A DNA stretch of 64,000 nt. Origin: Lachnospiraceae bacterium. Its GTDB lineage: Bacteria; Bacillota; Clostridia; Lachnospirales; Lachnospiraceae. The stretch lies in the NCBI GenBank assembly GCA_910575275.1, contig CAJTEE010000001.1:62001-126000 (forward strand), read 5' to 3'. Shown piece after piece: positions 16,139 to 23,775 of the stretch (positions within the stretch are counted from its first letter, which is position 1; every line of letters starts with the position of its first letter). The translations under genes were made by a program, and so were the position numbers. A model generated the notes under the pieces. The model was not told the origin of the DNA. It worked only from the letters and a program-made list of their open reading frames with translations, and made no database searches.

Positions 16139-16318
16139 ATGGCAACCAACAAGCGTGTATTTACCTTGCGTCTATCAGACGAAGTGTTTGATAAAATTGG
16201 ATTCCTGGCAACCAAAGAACACCGCTCAATGACGAATTACATTGAATATGTGCTGATGCAGCATTTGGAACAGATTGAAGAAGAACATGGGGAGATTGAA
16301 ACCGGGCAGACTGAATAA
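16139..16318 (+). CDS. Ribbon-helix-helix (Arc/CopG-like) regulator, copy 2
   Basis: A 59-residue paralogue of copy 1 (about 75% identical by eye: NKRVFTLRLSDEVFDKIG, then HRSMTNYIEYVLMQHLEQ). It starts at the ATG after GGAGGGAGAGAAGT. The 90 bases before it also resemble the upstream region of copy 1, including a decayed minus-strand promoter and operator (AAGACA-N17-TATATC with AAGTGATAGCATTT). The whole promoter-gene unit was therefore duplicated. The tail beyond the fold is acidic and differs between copies. Confidence 0.8.
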   Translation: MATNKRVFTLRLSDEVFDKIGFLATKEHRSMTNYIEYVLMQHLEQIEEEHGEIETGQTE

Positions 16319-16381
16319 AGATGGTGATTTAACTTAAAATGACCAGCCATTTATATTCTGGCTGGCCATTTTATACCCTGA

Positions 16382-16768
16382 TTACATGGTATAGATAAGT
16401 TCGCTGTTTATGATTTCTTCTACCCGGTTGCGGATATTGTTCATTCGGCCTACCCATTCAAGCTGGTTTTGGGCTTTCAGTTCCTCGGTCACTCCCTCGG
16501 CGGCCTTCATTTGCTCGATGATTAAGTCCAGCCGTTCCTCCGCCTGCTCGTTCAGATCGGCAAGGTACGTCCACAATTTCCCGGTCAGGATAAGGAAGCT
16601 GTACCGTGCCGGGTGTTCCTGTTTGAGATATTCCCGGTGCAGCCGCCCATAGCGTCCAATGGGGCGGTTCTCCTCCGGCAACTTCAAGTCTGGGATGTAA
16701 TAGTCACCTACCAATGTATAATGCAGTCCATTATTCTCATCATAAATATGGTTTTTCAATTTATCCAT
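16382..16768 (-). CDS. tnpV: TnpV family protein
   Basis: A 128-residue protein with the TnpV blocks LPEENRPIGRYGRLHREYLK, LILTGKLWTYLADLNEQA and EELKAQNQLEWVGRMNNIRN followed by EEII. TnpV is found near the ends of many clostridial integrative elements; its role in transfer or maintenance is not established. It is the last gene before the right attachment site, transcribed inward. Confidence 0.85.
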   Translation of the reverse strand: MDKLKNHIYDENNGLHYTLVGDYYIPDLKLPEENRPIGRYGRLHREYLKQEHPARYSFLILTGKLWTYLADLNEQAEERLDLIIEQMKAAEGVTEELKAQNQLEWVGRMNNIRNRVEEIINSELIYTM

Positions 16769-16823
16769 GGTGTTAATCTCCTCATTCTGGTCTTATAATT
16801 GCAAGTCTGACTCTCCAGAAATA

Positions 16824-16843
16824 TTGGTAAATCATTGGTAAAA
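16824..16843. promoter_or_regulatory. Probable integrase arm-type sites, right end
   Basis: Two direct copies of TTGGTAAA, 11 bases apart, matching the pair at the left end, with TCTGACTCTCC just before them. Their place about 65 bases inside the right core fits recognition by the Int N-terminal domain. Confidence 0.5.
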
Positions 16844-16903
16844 TTGTGTAAGAAATACAGAGAACCTTTGATTTATAAGCATTTTACCATGATCAACAAA
16901 TCC

Positions 16904-16934
16904 TGCCGTGGCAGACAAAAAGTATTTTTATCAT
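16904..16934. other. attR core
   Basis: Second copy of the 31-base core, differing at two positions from attL. Read on the minus strand it still encodes MIKILFVCHG, the start of a tyrosine phosphatase, with a slightly different allele (FV for FI) followed by R instead of N. It is the displaced 5' end of the target gene or of an earlier element's core. Confidence 0.75.
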
Positions 16935-16976
16935 TTTTTCATAACTTCTTATATGTTCTGTATTTCTACTCCAATA

Positions 16977-17325
16977 GAAAGTTCTCGCTTCTTCTCTTTC
17001 GACATTGGGGCATTCTTATCCAAACACCAACTGTAAATATTTTTCTCTTTTCCGTCCCTGCCAATATTGCGAAACCGAGCTCTCTTATCTGTGCGCTGAT
17101 ATTTGCTCTCGCGTAAGGTACGATTCTGGTTATCTCTCCTTTCAAAAAAGAGAGCTGGACTTGTAAAATTAGCATACTACAAATTTGATTTTCCGTATAG
17201 TCTTTGTTTCCCGTACATGAAATAAGCTAGACAAAGGAATATCGGTGGCGGGCGGAGAAAAGCTTTGCAAACCATCCTTGTCTGGTGGTTGGTTATTTTA
17301 TTTTTTTCTTTTATTTTTCTGTTTC
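16977..17325 (-). pseudogene. Remnant of an older copy of the same mobilizable element (int 5' end and xis upstream region)
   Basis: The stretch 16977-17205 aligns with 5587-5835, that is the first 60 integrase codons, its ribosome binding site and the following inverted repeat, with many substitutions and frame breaks. From about 17225 to 17325 it aligns with 6130-6275, upstream of the excisionase. The integrase body, the excisionase and everything beyond are missing. It lies directly outside attR, so an earlier insertion at the same site decayed before the present element arrived. Confidence 0.78.
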
Positions 17326-17400
17326 TTGCCAGCGTCCGCATTCTCTGCCGTCTCTTACCTCTTTATTATTTTATATTATTTCTACACTATCATTTTTTGA

Positions 17401-17460
17401 AAAAAACAGCCATTGATGCCCATCTCCGCAAACGGATTCGGATTTCAATGGCTGTTTTTT
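17401..17460. terminator. Strong bidirectional terminator
   Basis: AAAAAACAGCCATTGA at 17401-17416 pairs with TCAATGGCTGTTTTTT at 17445-17460: a 10-bp stem with A- and T-runs on both sides. It ends the minus-strand gene that follows and marks the right limit of the element remnant. Confidence 0.88.
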
Positions 17461-17464
17461 ATGA

Positions 17465-17899
17465 TTATAAAAAGCGGCGGATATCGACAGCCAGTCTTTC
17501 TTCAAGATTAATCAGCCGTTTCGTAATATCCTTCGTTTTCTCATCGGCAGCTTTATATTGGTTCAGATATTTGTTGAGCGATTTTACTCCCATATTGCAG
17601 CCATCCGTCATTAAGTCGGCAACGGTTTCATCGGATTCTTCTATAACCAATTTCATATTTGTTTTGATCCATGACATGCTTTTCGCCATCGGATTGGGTT
17701 CTTTTCCGTCATCATGGTATGCTTCTAAAAGAATCTGAATTTCTTCTTTCAGCCTGTCATGTTCGCTCTTACAGTCCACAAGGTACTTCCGGAAGGTCCG
17801 GTCATGTACATAATCAAGAACATCATCAATCGCCGCGACTCCCATTTTAATACCGGCATCGCATTCCCGCAGCAGCTTTATTGTGTCGGCTTCAATCAT
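17465..17899 (-). CDS. Helical-bundle protein (ferritin-like/DUF2383-like)
   Basis: A 144-residue soluble protein predicted to be almost wholly helical: four long amphipathic helices with repeated D/E-x-x-H/D spacing (IDDVLDYVHDRTFRKYLVDCKSEHDRLKEE). This plan resembles four-helix ferritin-like proteins such as DUF2383, but the metal-binding Glu/His pattern is incomplete, so no activity is claimed. Ribosome binding site AGAGGGG; ends at a strong terminator. It seems an intact chromosomal gene in a decayed neighbourhood. Confidence 0.6.
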   Translation of the reverse strand: MIEADTIKLLRECDAGIKMGVAAIDDVLDYVHDRTFRKYLVDCKSEHDRLKEEIQILLEAYHDDGKEPNPMAKSMSWIKTNMKLVIEESDETVADLMTDGCNMGVKSLNKYLNQYKAADEKTKDITKRLINLEERLAVDIRRFL

Positions 17900-17929
17900 T
17901 GATTGCTTTCAACCCCTCTTGTTATATGA

Positions 17930-18330
17930 TTCAGGAAAATTATCCCCGTTTTTTCAAATATTATTCTGCTGCTGTCTGCCGGCAGACCACACGTGGCTTT
18001 CTTTTGCCGACGCCCTTGTTTTTTCGCCATGACCCTTGCCAGCTTATGCGAGACATACGGCTCCTCCAAATAAGAGATTTCCTCCGCCGATAATTCCAGA
18101 TCCACCGTCCCCGCGGCTTTTTCGATATCGAAGGGCTTTGTCGCTCCGACTACTGGTAATACTGCCCTTGCAAGAAGTCATGCAAGAGAGCTTTCCGCCA
18201 TGGAAACGCATCTCTTTGCAAGCTGATAGGCGCAGCAGTTGAAAATGCCGATATAACACGCCTTGCCCGCCCTTACCACCCGATTCAGTCCTCGGCGGAT
18301 TATTTCACGGAAAAGTTCTTTGTCAACTGT
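17930..18330 (-). pseudogene. Aldo/keto reductase remnant
   Basis: Two pieces of one NADPH aldo/keto reductase in different frames. The right part encodes LNRVVRAGKACYIGIFNC followed by CAYQLAK, the strand and helix carrying the family's GKxRYIGxSN motif. The left part encodes GATKPFDIEKAAGTVDLELS then AEEISYLEEPYVSHKL, the C-terminal cofactor helix region. The N-terminus with the catalytic Tyr and about 120 residues between the pieces are missing, and the left frame continues past the normal end. Clearly non-functional. Confidence 0.75.
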
Positions 18331-18433
18331 CCATGTATGCTGACCGTTTCCGGCCTCCCCACCCCCATGCTGCCGTACCCGGCTCTCCCTGTTTCTTGTT
18401 ATTTCCGCAGGTATTGCCTGTTTCTCCGTCTTT

Positions 18434-18925
18434 TCAGCCTGCCGCGCTCTTTGTCCACTCTGACGCCCAGTCCGCAAGCACTTTTTTGGATACCTCCGCT
18501 GCAAACCGCTTTCCCTCCATAACTCTTGCCCCCGGCGCCAAAGCCTGCATATTTTTCCGGGAATCGCCAATCGGGCTGCCGCCTGAGGTTGCGAAGGGAA
18601 TCACTGTCTTTTTGCTGAAATCATACGCCTCCATAAATGTGTCAATAATGGAGGGCTCTCTATACCACCATACCGGGAATCCGACAAATATAATATCGTA
18701 CTGCTCCATGTTCCCGATTCCAAAGCGGATTGCCGGACGGCTGCTTCGGTCATTCATTTCAACCGAGCTCCGGCTCTCTTTATCCTGCCAATTCAAATCC
18801 GCCTCCGTGTATGGGATCTCCGGTTCAATTTTGAACAATTGAGCCCCCGTTTCCTCCGCCAGCCGCTTTGCTACCTTTTCGGTTACTCCGCTTGCGCTAA
18901 AATAGGCTACCAATACTTTGCTCAT
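18434..18925 (-). CDS. Flavodoxin
   Basis: A 163-residue flavodoxin-fold protein. VLVAYFSASGVTEKVAKRLA at residues 4-23 is the FMN phosphate-binding loop region, YDIIFVGFPVWWYREPSIID near 82-101 gives the aromatic loop typical of the short flavodoxins and related NAD(P)H reductases, and FATSGGSPIGDSRKNMQALA near 121-140 is the second flavin loop. It probably acts as a small electron carrier or quinone/FMN reductase. AAAGGAGGACTACA precedes the ATG. It stands alone; its 3' end abuts the broken aldo/keto reductase, a frequent operon partner. Confidence 0.88.
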   Translation of the reverse strand: MSKVLVAYFSASGVTEKVAKRLAEETGAQLFKIEPEIPYTEADLNWQDKESRSSVEMNDRSSRPAIRFGIGNMEQYDIIFVGFPVWWYREPSIIDTFMEAYDFSKKTVIPFATSGGSPIGDSRKNMQALAPGARVMEGKRFAAEVSKKVLADWASEWTKSAAG

Positions 18926-19019
18926 TGTAGTCCTCCTTTATTTTTTCATATAGATCTGCTGCAAATAAAAATCCACAAAATCACATCATTTCAAGGCTCT
19001 TTCAAAAATGGTGCCGTAA

Positions 19020-19525
19020 TCATTCAATGTAACATCTATATTGTAAAACATTATACTTATGCCCGTCCCGGCTGTCTATTTTAGGCGCTGAAAAAATCCT
19101 TGTAAAACCGAATAACTCTGCCAATAGATTAGGAGCTCTGTTTTCCTCCCTTGTTGAATAAATAAATTCTTTTGCATCAAATTCTTCCCTGCAATATTGA
19201 ATCAACCCTCGAAGGATCTGCTTCCCAAGCCCTTTTCTCACATAATTCGGCCCCCAAACAGATCCCTGCTTCTTGATATACGTAAGGTTTAATTTTTGTT
19301 ACTGTTCACATAGGTCTGCGCATTTACTGCGTTGACCGTAAAAATACATGGAACAGCCTGCAAAAATCCATCGCCGCAGGCGATTTAGCATGGATTTTTG
19401 CATGTTGCTGTGAACGGAGTGAACAAGAACAATTGCGCTCTCTGGCTACGATCAGACATTATCATACATGTCCTTCCAATCCGAAAACCTTGCCTTATCA
19501 AGAATAAGGCTTTCCGTCCCAATCA
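19020..19525 (-). pseudogene. GNAT acetyltransferase remnant split by a palindromic repeat
   Basis: Near 19525-19440 the minus strand encodes MIGTESLILDKARFSDWKDM, the usual GNAT N-terminus, running into a stop. About 140 bases later 19290-19020 encodes KKQGSVWGPNYVRKGLGKQI and onward (LRGLIQYC, then NLLAELFGF), the acetyl-CoA-binding motif and C-terminal half. About 75 codons between are gone and replaced by a palindromic segment. Not functional. Confidence 0.7.
19298..19437. repeat. Palindromic repeat inside the acetyltransferase remnant
   Basis: About 140 bases centred on a perfect 13-bp inverted repeat (TGCAAAAATCCAT / ATGGATTTTTGCA, about 19361-19405), with CTGTTCACA near the left edge and TGTGAACGG near the right edge forming outer arms. 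It replaces the middle of the acetyltransferase gene. The general plan recalls the 76-bp palindrome at 3797 but the sequence differs. Confidence 0.5.
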
Positions 19526-19943
19526 TTTTCAAGTGTTCCCCCAACTGCCAATTTGCTGCCCATTGTCAAACTGTCTTTTTCCCCCCGCAGCCGGCCTTAA
19601 AGCTCATCGTTTTTTCTGAATTATACTTATATTTCGACACCATGTCAATATCCGGCACATGCCGATTTCGTATAGCAGGTCATGCCTTAAAATCATTGCT
19701 CTGTTTTACTTGAATGCTCCTTTTTTATAGTATAAAATCCTTTTTAATGAGTCTAATCATTCTTTTACTTAACTGGTAAAATAAAACCAGCACGGAAAAA
19801 GAAAGAGAATGTCATTTGTCTAGTATAAATGAAAATTTAACTGTGGAGGAACAAATTCAGATAGCATTGGCATAATGCTGGGGTCAAAAACGTATTCTGA
19901 TCCCGATGATTCACAGGCAGTAAAGGCCAAAGGAAACAAATCT
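19526..19943. other. Intergenic stretch without a recognisable gene
   Basis: Contains the region upstream of the broken acetyltransferase, then AT-rich sequence with short plus-strand open pieces near 19810-19880 (after CTGTGGAGGAACAAA) that end within a few codons. This may be the remains of a small regulator gene, but no family could be recognised. Confidence 0.35.
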
Positions 19944-20357
19944 TCACAAAACCATAAGCAGCGTCCCGGTTCCGATCAATGCGCACCCCACAGCAGATTT
20001 AAGCGTAAATGTTTCATGTAAAATTACAGCAGCCAGCACCATCGTAATCACCACACTCAGCTTGTCAATCGAGACAACCTTAGAGGCTTCCCCCATCTGC
20101 AGCGCCTTATAATAGCACAACCACGAAGCGCCTGTGCAGATCCCGGACAGAATCAAAAAAAGCCAGCTTCTTTTTCCGATTTCCAGGATACCGGCCTGGG
20201 TATTCGTTATAAAAACCATGCCCCAGGACATGAGCAAAACAATGCATGTACGGATCGCTGTCGCCAGAGTCGCATTTACCCCGTCAATGCCAATTTTTGC
20301 CAAAATCGAGGTCAGCGCCGCAAAAACAGAAGCTCCAAAAGCCAAAACAAGCCACAT
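19944..20357 (-). CDS. EamA/DMT-type transporter, single-repeat form
   Basis: A 137-residue membrane protein with about five predicted helices, corresponding to one EamA repeat. FAALTSILAKIGIDGVNATLATAIRT is the typical first-repeat start, GASWLCYYKALQMGEASKVV holds the conserved YxxAL and AS residues, and VILHETFTLKSAVGCALIGTGTLL ends the repeat. Half-size members dimerise and are often annotated as small-molecule exporters; the substrate is unknown. Start at 20357 with a GGGGGTAAAACCTGT leader. It lies 39 bases downstream of the kinase-like gene and may share its transcript. Confidence 0.85.
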   Translation of the reverse strand: MWLVLAFGASVFAALTSILAKIGIDGVNATLATAIRTCIVLLMSWGMVFITNTQAGILEIGKRSWLFLILSGICTGASWLCYYKALQMGEASKVVSIDKLSVVITMVLAAVILHETFTLKSAVGCALIGTGTLLMVL

Positions 20358-20396
20358 ACAGGTTTTACCCCCAATTCTTACTCAAAATCTTTCTTT

Positions 20397-20906
20397 CTAT
20401 ATATTACCTTTGGCTGCCTCCACGATCCGCGCCGCGGTCTGAGACGGCGAAAGCATAGAGGTATCAATCTTTATTGTATCCAATCCTTCATACAGGGAAA
20501 CCCTTTCCATACTTCTGTCGATACTATCCTCTGTTCGGATACCGGACACTACATCTTTCTGCAGTCTTTCCAAAAGCGCTTCCCTGGTACATATTAAAGA
20601 AATTCTATACACTCCACACGCAGATAATTCCAGCCCGGACAGAATATCCTCTATTATTTTTTGTTCATGCATCACCCAGCAGAAAATAACATTTTCATAT
20701 GCGCTGCAGCAAAGGAAGCTGTTTAGAAGAAATCTGATATTCTCTAATACCATCCGTTCCGTCTCCGGCGTCACCCGGAACGGGGACATATCCCAGCACC
20801 AGTCTCCGTCCAGAAACACACTGCTGTCTAATCTCTGTTTCAATATCTGGCATACCGTAGTTTTCCCTACGCCCATTATACCGCCGATCATATACAGATT
20901 TTTCAT
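20397..20906 (-). CDS. P-loop nucleoside/nucleotide kinase-like protein
   Basis: A 169-residue protein beginning MKNLYMIGGIMGVGKTTVCQ; GGIMGVGKTT is a Walker A and FLDGDWCWDMSPF a substrate-loop region resembling the chloramphenicol phosphotransferase/shikimate-kinase type of AAA_33 kinases. ICTREALLERLQKD (near 125) contains the lid arginines. Start at 20906 chosen because GGAGGG precedes it; an upstream ATG at 20933 lacks such a site. Substrate unknown. It lies just ahead of the EamA transporter gene on the same strand. Confidence 0.72.
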   Translation of the reverse strand: MKNLYMIGGIMGVGKTTVCQILKQRLDSSVFLDGDWCWDMSPFRVTPETERMVLENIRFLLNSFLCCSAYENVIFCWVMHEQKIIEDILSGLELSACGVYRISLICTREALLERLQKDVVSGIRTEDSIDRSMERVSLYEGLDTIKIDTSMLSPSQTAARIVEAAKGNI

Positions 20907-21058
20907 AGCCCAGCCCTCCTCTCCGCCCCGCATTTAATCTTTCTCTTTTAGTGGGATTTTTCTTTGTATTGAGACAGCCATCTCAGCATTTACATTACTA
21001 TACGTTATCTATTATACCAAATAATTTTTTTCTATACAAACTGGAATTTACGTTGCTG

Positions 21059-21316
21059 TTACTTTTTCAAAAAATCACTAAATTCTTTCAATTCCTTTTT
21101 TGTATCTTCGGAAAGCCTGTTATATTCTGTATCATGAATCGCCCCCTCTAACGTATATAAATGTACCAGACAAACATTTGGATATTTCTGCTTTAACCTA
21201 AGAAATGCGTCTTTTGCACCTACCTCAATTAGTTTCTCGGAAGATTCAATACCAACAGATATTAGCTTTTTTTCCATTTCTTTACCAATATTCATCATAG
21301 ATGTTAATTCTGACAT
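21059..21316 (-). CDS. TfoX C-terminal domain protein
   Basis: An 85-residue protein consisting only of the TfoX/Sxy C-terminal helix-hairpin-helix-like domain: MMNIGKEMEKKLISVGIESSEKLIEVGAKDAFLRLK (as one run of helices) then VHLYTLEGAIHDTEYNRLSE. In proteobacteria TfoX controls competence; in Bacillota these stand-alone domains have no established role. ATG at 21316 chosen with AGGAG upstream. Single gene. Confidence 0.8.
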   Translation of the reverse strand: MSELTSMMNIGKEMEKKLISVGIESSEKLIEVGAKDAFLRLKQKYPNVCLVHLYTLEGAIHDTEYNRLSEDTKKELKEFSDFLKK

Positions 21317-21373
21317 ATTTATTTTCAACTCTCCTTGTTCTACTCATTTTTTAAACTGGAAGTTTCTTCTCTA

Positions 21374-21688
21374 TTAGCGGTTATATTTTGCTCCTGCATA
21401 AATCAGCAACGCCAATCCCGCAACAAATCCCAATGAAAAAGCGATAAAACTTAATGCTGAATCTGTTATACCGATTATTATAGCAGTCACCAAAAGACCA
21501 ATTCCAATAAAAATAACACCCCAACCTGATATTTTACAAAAAATCTTTTTATCACTTGGAGACACTTTGTCATAATGATAACTATGAAGCAAAGTGATTT
21601 TTTCCTTTTTCCACATCAAGCAACCAAGATATATAAAAACAAGTCCAAGTACACCTATTCCAATCGCAACACCTATCGTTTCCGTCAT
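21374..21688 (-). CDS. DUF3784-like small membrane protein
   Basis: A 104-residue protein with three predicted membrane helices (about 4-24, 53-73, 79-98). KKEKITLLHSYHYDKVSPSDKK between helices 1 and 2, and the C-terminal YAGAKYNR, match DUF3784 proteins of Bacillota. GGAGGGGGTTGTT precedes the ATG at 21688; a TTG five codons upstream overlaps the ribosome binding site and is unlikely. Function unknown. Confidence 0.75.
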   Translation of the reverse strand: MTETIGVAIGIGVLGLVFIYLGCLMWKKEKITLLHSYHYDKVSPSDKKIFCKISGWGVIFIGIGLLVTAIIIGITDSALSFIAFSLGFVAGLALLIYAGAKYNR

Positions 21689-21820
21689 AACAACCCCCTC
21701 CAAAATCCCGATTTATCAAGTTCAATAATATCACAGCCAGCCACAAAAGTATATTACAATCAAGGGGAAATAGCCACAAAATGCTCTCTCCCCTTTTTCC
21801 ATTCTATTTATAATGAAAAA

Positions 21821-21889
21821 AGTAAAGACGTAAAAGAGTATTTTTGAGAAATACGCTCAAAAATCTTCCTTTTACATCTTGACTTTTAC
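21821..21889. terminator. Long imperfect hairpin at the mobV 3' end
   Basis: AAGTAAAGACGTAAAAGAG pairs imperfectly with CTTTTACATCTTGACTT around the perfect inner stem ATTTTTGAG / CTCAAAAAT (about 21839-21863). It lies just past the mobV stop and fits a terminator and the left edge of that element. Confidence 0.6.
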
Positions 21890-21894
21890 CCACG

Positions 21895-22950
21895 TTATCG
21901 GCTTGGAACTCCTCTTTCCTGTGCATGTTCCTGCTCTTTTTGGTGTTCTATATACCCGTTTCTTATTTCTTTTCTTTCCTCTTTCGATAATGCAGGATTG
22001 ACGATTTCAGGGTAGGGTTTCAGGTTTCCTGTGAGATTGGCTTGAAAGCATTCTCTCTCATATTGTGCCTCTGTAATCCCTCTGTCAGAGCAGTAATTTT
22101 CCTTACACTGTAAATAATCTCTAAATCCCTTTTGCCTCTGTATTTCTCTCTCTCTATCCTGTTCCCTGTCAGATAAATCTTTTTCTTTGCTCTTTATTCC
22201 TTTCTCTCTTTGCTCCAATATTGATTTCTCTTTATCCAGTTCTTTTTGTCTTTTCAGATTGTCTTTTTGCTTAGTTTTCAGCTTTTCCTCTTTTTTATCC
22301 AGTCTTTGCTGACATTCGTTGAGTTCTCTTTCCTTTTCGTTCATTCTTTCAAGTTGTGTCTGTAGCTTTAACTCTTTGATAGTCATATTTCTGCCCCGTT
22401 CCTTAGTAATGCCAGTCACAACATTTATATTCCTATCAGGCATACGTTCTCTTAAATGCTTCTGCAAATCGTCATGGAATGTCCTTAAATCTTTCCTTGT
22501 CAGAACTTCCTTAGCGCAGACCTTTTCAGCCTGTTCATGTGCAGGATTTTCGTCCTTAGAAACAGGGATAAAAGAATAGTGCAGATGTGGTTGTTTTTCG
22601 TCCTCATGGACAAAAGCACCAATACAATTTTCTGCTCCATATCTTGCATTTAGAAAGTCTGTAGCGTGTGTAAAAAACTCTCTCGAATTGCCATTAAAAT
22701 CCTTTGGCAACGTAACCCCCCAATCACACATAACCTTTACATCCGCCCTATCAATTTTATATAACTCGTTCAGTCGGTTTTTAAAATATTTCTGTGGGGA
22801 TTCCTCTCTTTGCATTAAATTATAATTTTCATGCGTCTTTGATTTATCTATGTCCTGATTGCTTCTATTGCAATCCTTTTCCTTATCTCTGTTATAGTGA
22901 TTAAACAAATGCCCTGTCTGGGCTTACGTATATTTCGCAACATGAGCCAT
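21895..22950 (-). pseudogene. MobV/Pre-type relaxase with an early nonsense codon
   Basis: Starting at the ATG at 22950 (after GAAAGGAAG) the reading is MAHVAKYT, then TAA, then AQTGHLFNHYNRD and 330 further open codons. The family consensus at that point is KYT(K/R)xQTGHLFNHY, so one codon has become a stop. The rest is intact: HEDEKQPHLHYSFIPV near residue 115 is the metal-binding HxDExxPHxH-like motif and a long coiled coil with KEKD and REQD repeats follows. Start at the TTG of codon 15 could give a protein lacking the first motif. Probably inactive. Confidence 0.78.
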
Positions 22951-23547
22951 ATTATAGCACTTCCTTTCTTATTTCATCAGTGCCATAATTTTTCCTTCTG
23001 TTATAATTATACATCATATCAGACAGCCAGATCAACGGTTGCTCCAATATGGTATAGCAAGTTATACCAATAAATTGGTAACTTGCAAGGGTTGCACCCT
23101 TGACCTGCTTTTTGCTTTTTTCACATCTCTTGCTTTTTAAATCAAAGTATTATAAAATATTATTAAGTAAGCAATATCAAAGTAAAGTGTGTCTATATTT
23201 TATAGATTAGATTTTTAATAAGGCAAGAGTTTTAAGCTATAGAGTCTCTTGTAGCAGGTTGCGAATCCTGTCAAGTGTTTCAACTCATGGGCGTGTGGAG
23301 CCGACGCAGAAAGTCCACGGTATTATGTACCAGCTTCTATTATGGTGCATTGTGCCTCAGTCAGATGTGACAGCCAGAACTGACAATAAACAAAAAGCAT
23401 TGGGGTGGATATTCGTAGCGGAACATACATATAAAAAGCAATGAGCGAATTGAGCAAAGCCTTTCGGCGGTATGTATGCCTTGTGTATGCAAGGAACTAA
23501 TAGAACAATCAGAAACTACACTCAACTGACGGAAGTCATGAATGTAA
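22951..23547. other. Non-coding region with oriT-like and structured-RNA-like parts
   Basis: Right after the mobV start, an inverted repeat ACCAATAAATTGGT (23066-23079) and GCAAGGGTTGCACCCTTG (23086-23103) occur. AAAGTAAAGTGTGTCTATATTT near 23181 resembles the pMV158-type MobV nick region (AAGTATAGTGTGTTATA). From 23285 (GTGTGGAGCCGACG) to 23530 the sequence is less AT-rich and rich in small hairpins (GTGGA/TCCAC, TCAGT/ACTGA, GCC-TTTC-GGC), like a folded RNA, perhaps a truncated intron. No gene seen. Confidence 0.4.
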
Positions 23548-23594
23548 GCAGAGTTTTCAAGTTTTTATTTTTTGTGAAGACGGGAAAACTCTGC
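23548..23594. terminator. Strong hairpin
   Basis: A perfect 11-bp stem GCAGAGTTTTC / GAAAACTCTGC with a 25-base T-rich loop (23548-23594). It follows the structured region and may terminate a plus-strand non-coding transcript. Confidence 0.6.
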
Positions 23595-23685
23595 TCATTT
23601 CTAGCCTAACATCTAGAAGTCGAAAGAGGGAAAACACATGGTTAAAGAATAAACAAACTTGATATTTCTTAGTTTGAAAAAAGTG

Positions 23686-23771
23686 TTTTCTCTCTTTTGC
23701 TTCTTTTCTCTCTTTTGCTTCTTTTCTCTCTTTTGCTTCTTTTCTCTCTTTTGCTTCTTTTCTCTCTTTTG
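23686..23771. repeat. 18-bp tandem repeat, about five copies
   Basis: The unit TCTCTCTTTTGCTTCTTT is repeated nearly perfectly about 4.7 times directly after the serine-recombinase stop codon. It is purely pyrimidine-rich on the plus strand apart from one G per unit, and has no spacers. Probably a slippage-prone repeat at the element edge. Confidence 0.85.
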
Positions 23772-23775
23772 ATTT

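Larger units (their letters stand above)
4351..16934. mobile_element. Integrative mobilizable element in the phosphatase gene (Tn916-type Int, MOBQ)
   Basis: About 12.55 kb bounded by direct copies of TGCCGTGGCAGA(T/C)AAA(G/A)AGT followed by ATTTTTATCAT. Inside, in order: tyrosine integrase, excisionase, VapE-like helicase, CHC2 primase, MobA/MobL relaxase, an AT-rich cargo pair, oriT, TTRAP/DUF5720-like, DUF3847 and RepA-like genes, an XRE regulator, a membrane protein with two ribbon-helix-helix genes, and TnpV. No type IV coupling protein, VirB4 or other mating-pair gene is visible, so it is mobilizable rather than self-transmissible. All key genes are open and the ends agree, so it may be active. 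Confidence 0.85.

Noticed and set aside
4567-16934. Self-transmissible conjugative element
   Set aside because: No coupling protein, VirB4/TraE ATPase, lytic transglycosylase or other mating-channel gene is present; only relaxase and oriT.
23225-23275. tRNA-like T-arm (GCAGGTTGCGAATCCTGT)
   Set aside because: The loop has an extra G, and no acceptor, D or anticodon arms can be drawn around it.
23686-23771. Possible CRISPR array
   Set aside because: The 18-bp units are directly adjacent with no spacers, and there are no cas genes.
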